A stretch of 32,453 bases of DNA from Chloroflexaceae bacterium (GTDB taxonomy: Bacteria > Chloroflexota > Chloroflexia > Chloroflexales > Chloroflexaceae): contig JAAUTZ010000042.1 in the NCBI GenBank assembly GCA_012031225.1, positions 1-32,453 of the forward strand, written 5' to 3'. The notes under the pieces were generated by a model. It saw only the letters and a list, made by a program, of their open reading frames with translations, had not been told where the DNA came from and ran no database searches. Shown here piece by piece: positions 32,382 through 32,453 of the stretch (its first letter is position 1; each line of letters starts with the position of its first letter). A program made the translations under genes and the position numbers.

Positions 32382-32453
32382 TTGATATTTTTAGCGATTA
32401 AATGTTATTTGTCTCTTTTCTCAGTGGTTCTACTCCTGCTGATGTAGTCTGTA
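32382..32453. other. AT-rich right edge
   Basis: After the deacetylase stop the base composition drops sharply (runs such as ATATTTTTAG and TTATTTGTCTCTTTT) compared with the GC-rich coding DNA. No frame, terminator or repeat is visible within 72 bases. It may be an intergenic segment or the border of an inserted element. Confidence 0.5.

Overview
The window most likely comes from a filamentous anoxygenic phototroph of the Chloroflexota (order Chloroflexales or close). GC content is high, several proteins are of Chloroflexota type, and there is a PuhE-type photosynthetic complex assembly protein next to a full C5-pathway tetrapyrrole gene set. The genus cannot be named from sequence alone. 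All calls come from reading the sequence; no database search was run.

Layout. 1-2.1 kb: plus-strand genes for a short-chain dehydrogenase (cut by the left edge), SufE, a 36-residue SufE-like mini-protein and a CDP-alcohol phosphatidyltransferase. 2.0-3.8 kb: minus-strand flavin monooxygenase and a small membrane protein. 4.0-4.9 kb: SirB1/transglutaminase-like protein. 5.0-8.4 kb, minus strand: a secreted protein, then an ECF sigma / membrane anti-sigma-like / bactofilin-like operon with 4-bp overlaps. 8.8-10.9 kb: UPF0158 protein, a solitary nucleoside-type ABC permease and a zinc-ribbon protein. 10.9-11.7 kb: an rsbS-rsbT module. 12-15.5 kb: nitrilase-family hydrolase, solute-binding lipoprotein, DtxR/MntR-family regulator and universal stress protein.

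15.7-23.2 kb is a minus-strand heme operon transcribed hemA-hemC-hemD-hemB-hemE-[restriction-modification remnant]-hemL. It makes uroporphyrinogen III from glutamyl-tRNA and carries on to coproporphyrinogen III, feeding heme and presumably bacteriochlorophyll. Between hemE and hemL lie a broken BglII-family endonuclease and an intact-looking MT-A70 adenine methyltransferase. The operon promoter faces away from dnaA across an AT-rich region with DnaA boxes, probably oriC. dnaA is followed not by dnaN but by a zinc-free L33 gene (rpmG) with a hairpin-rich leader.

25.8-32.4 kb: mfd (minus), puhE (plus), a small unknown protein (minus), and a membrane-anchored polysaccharide deacetylase that looks shortened at its C-terminus just before an AT-rich right edge.

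Most promoters I could place carry an extended -10 element of the form TGn-TATAAT, usually TGC.
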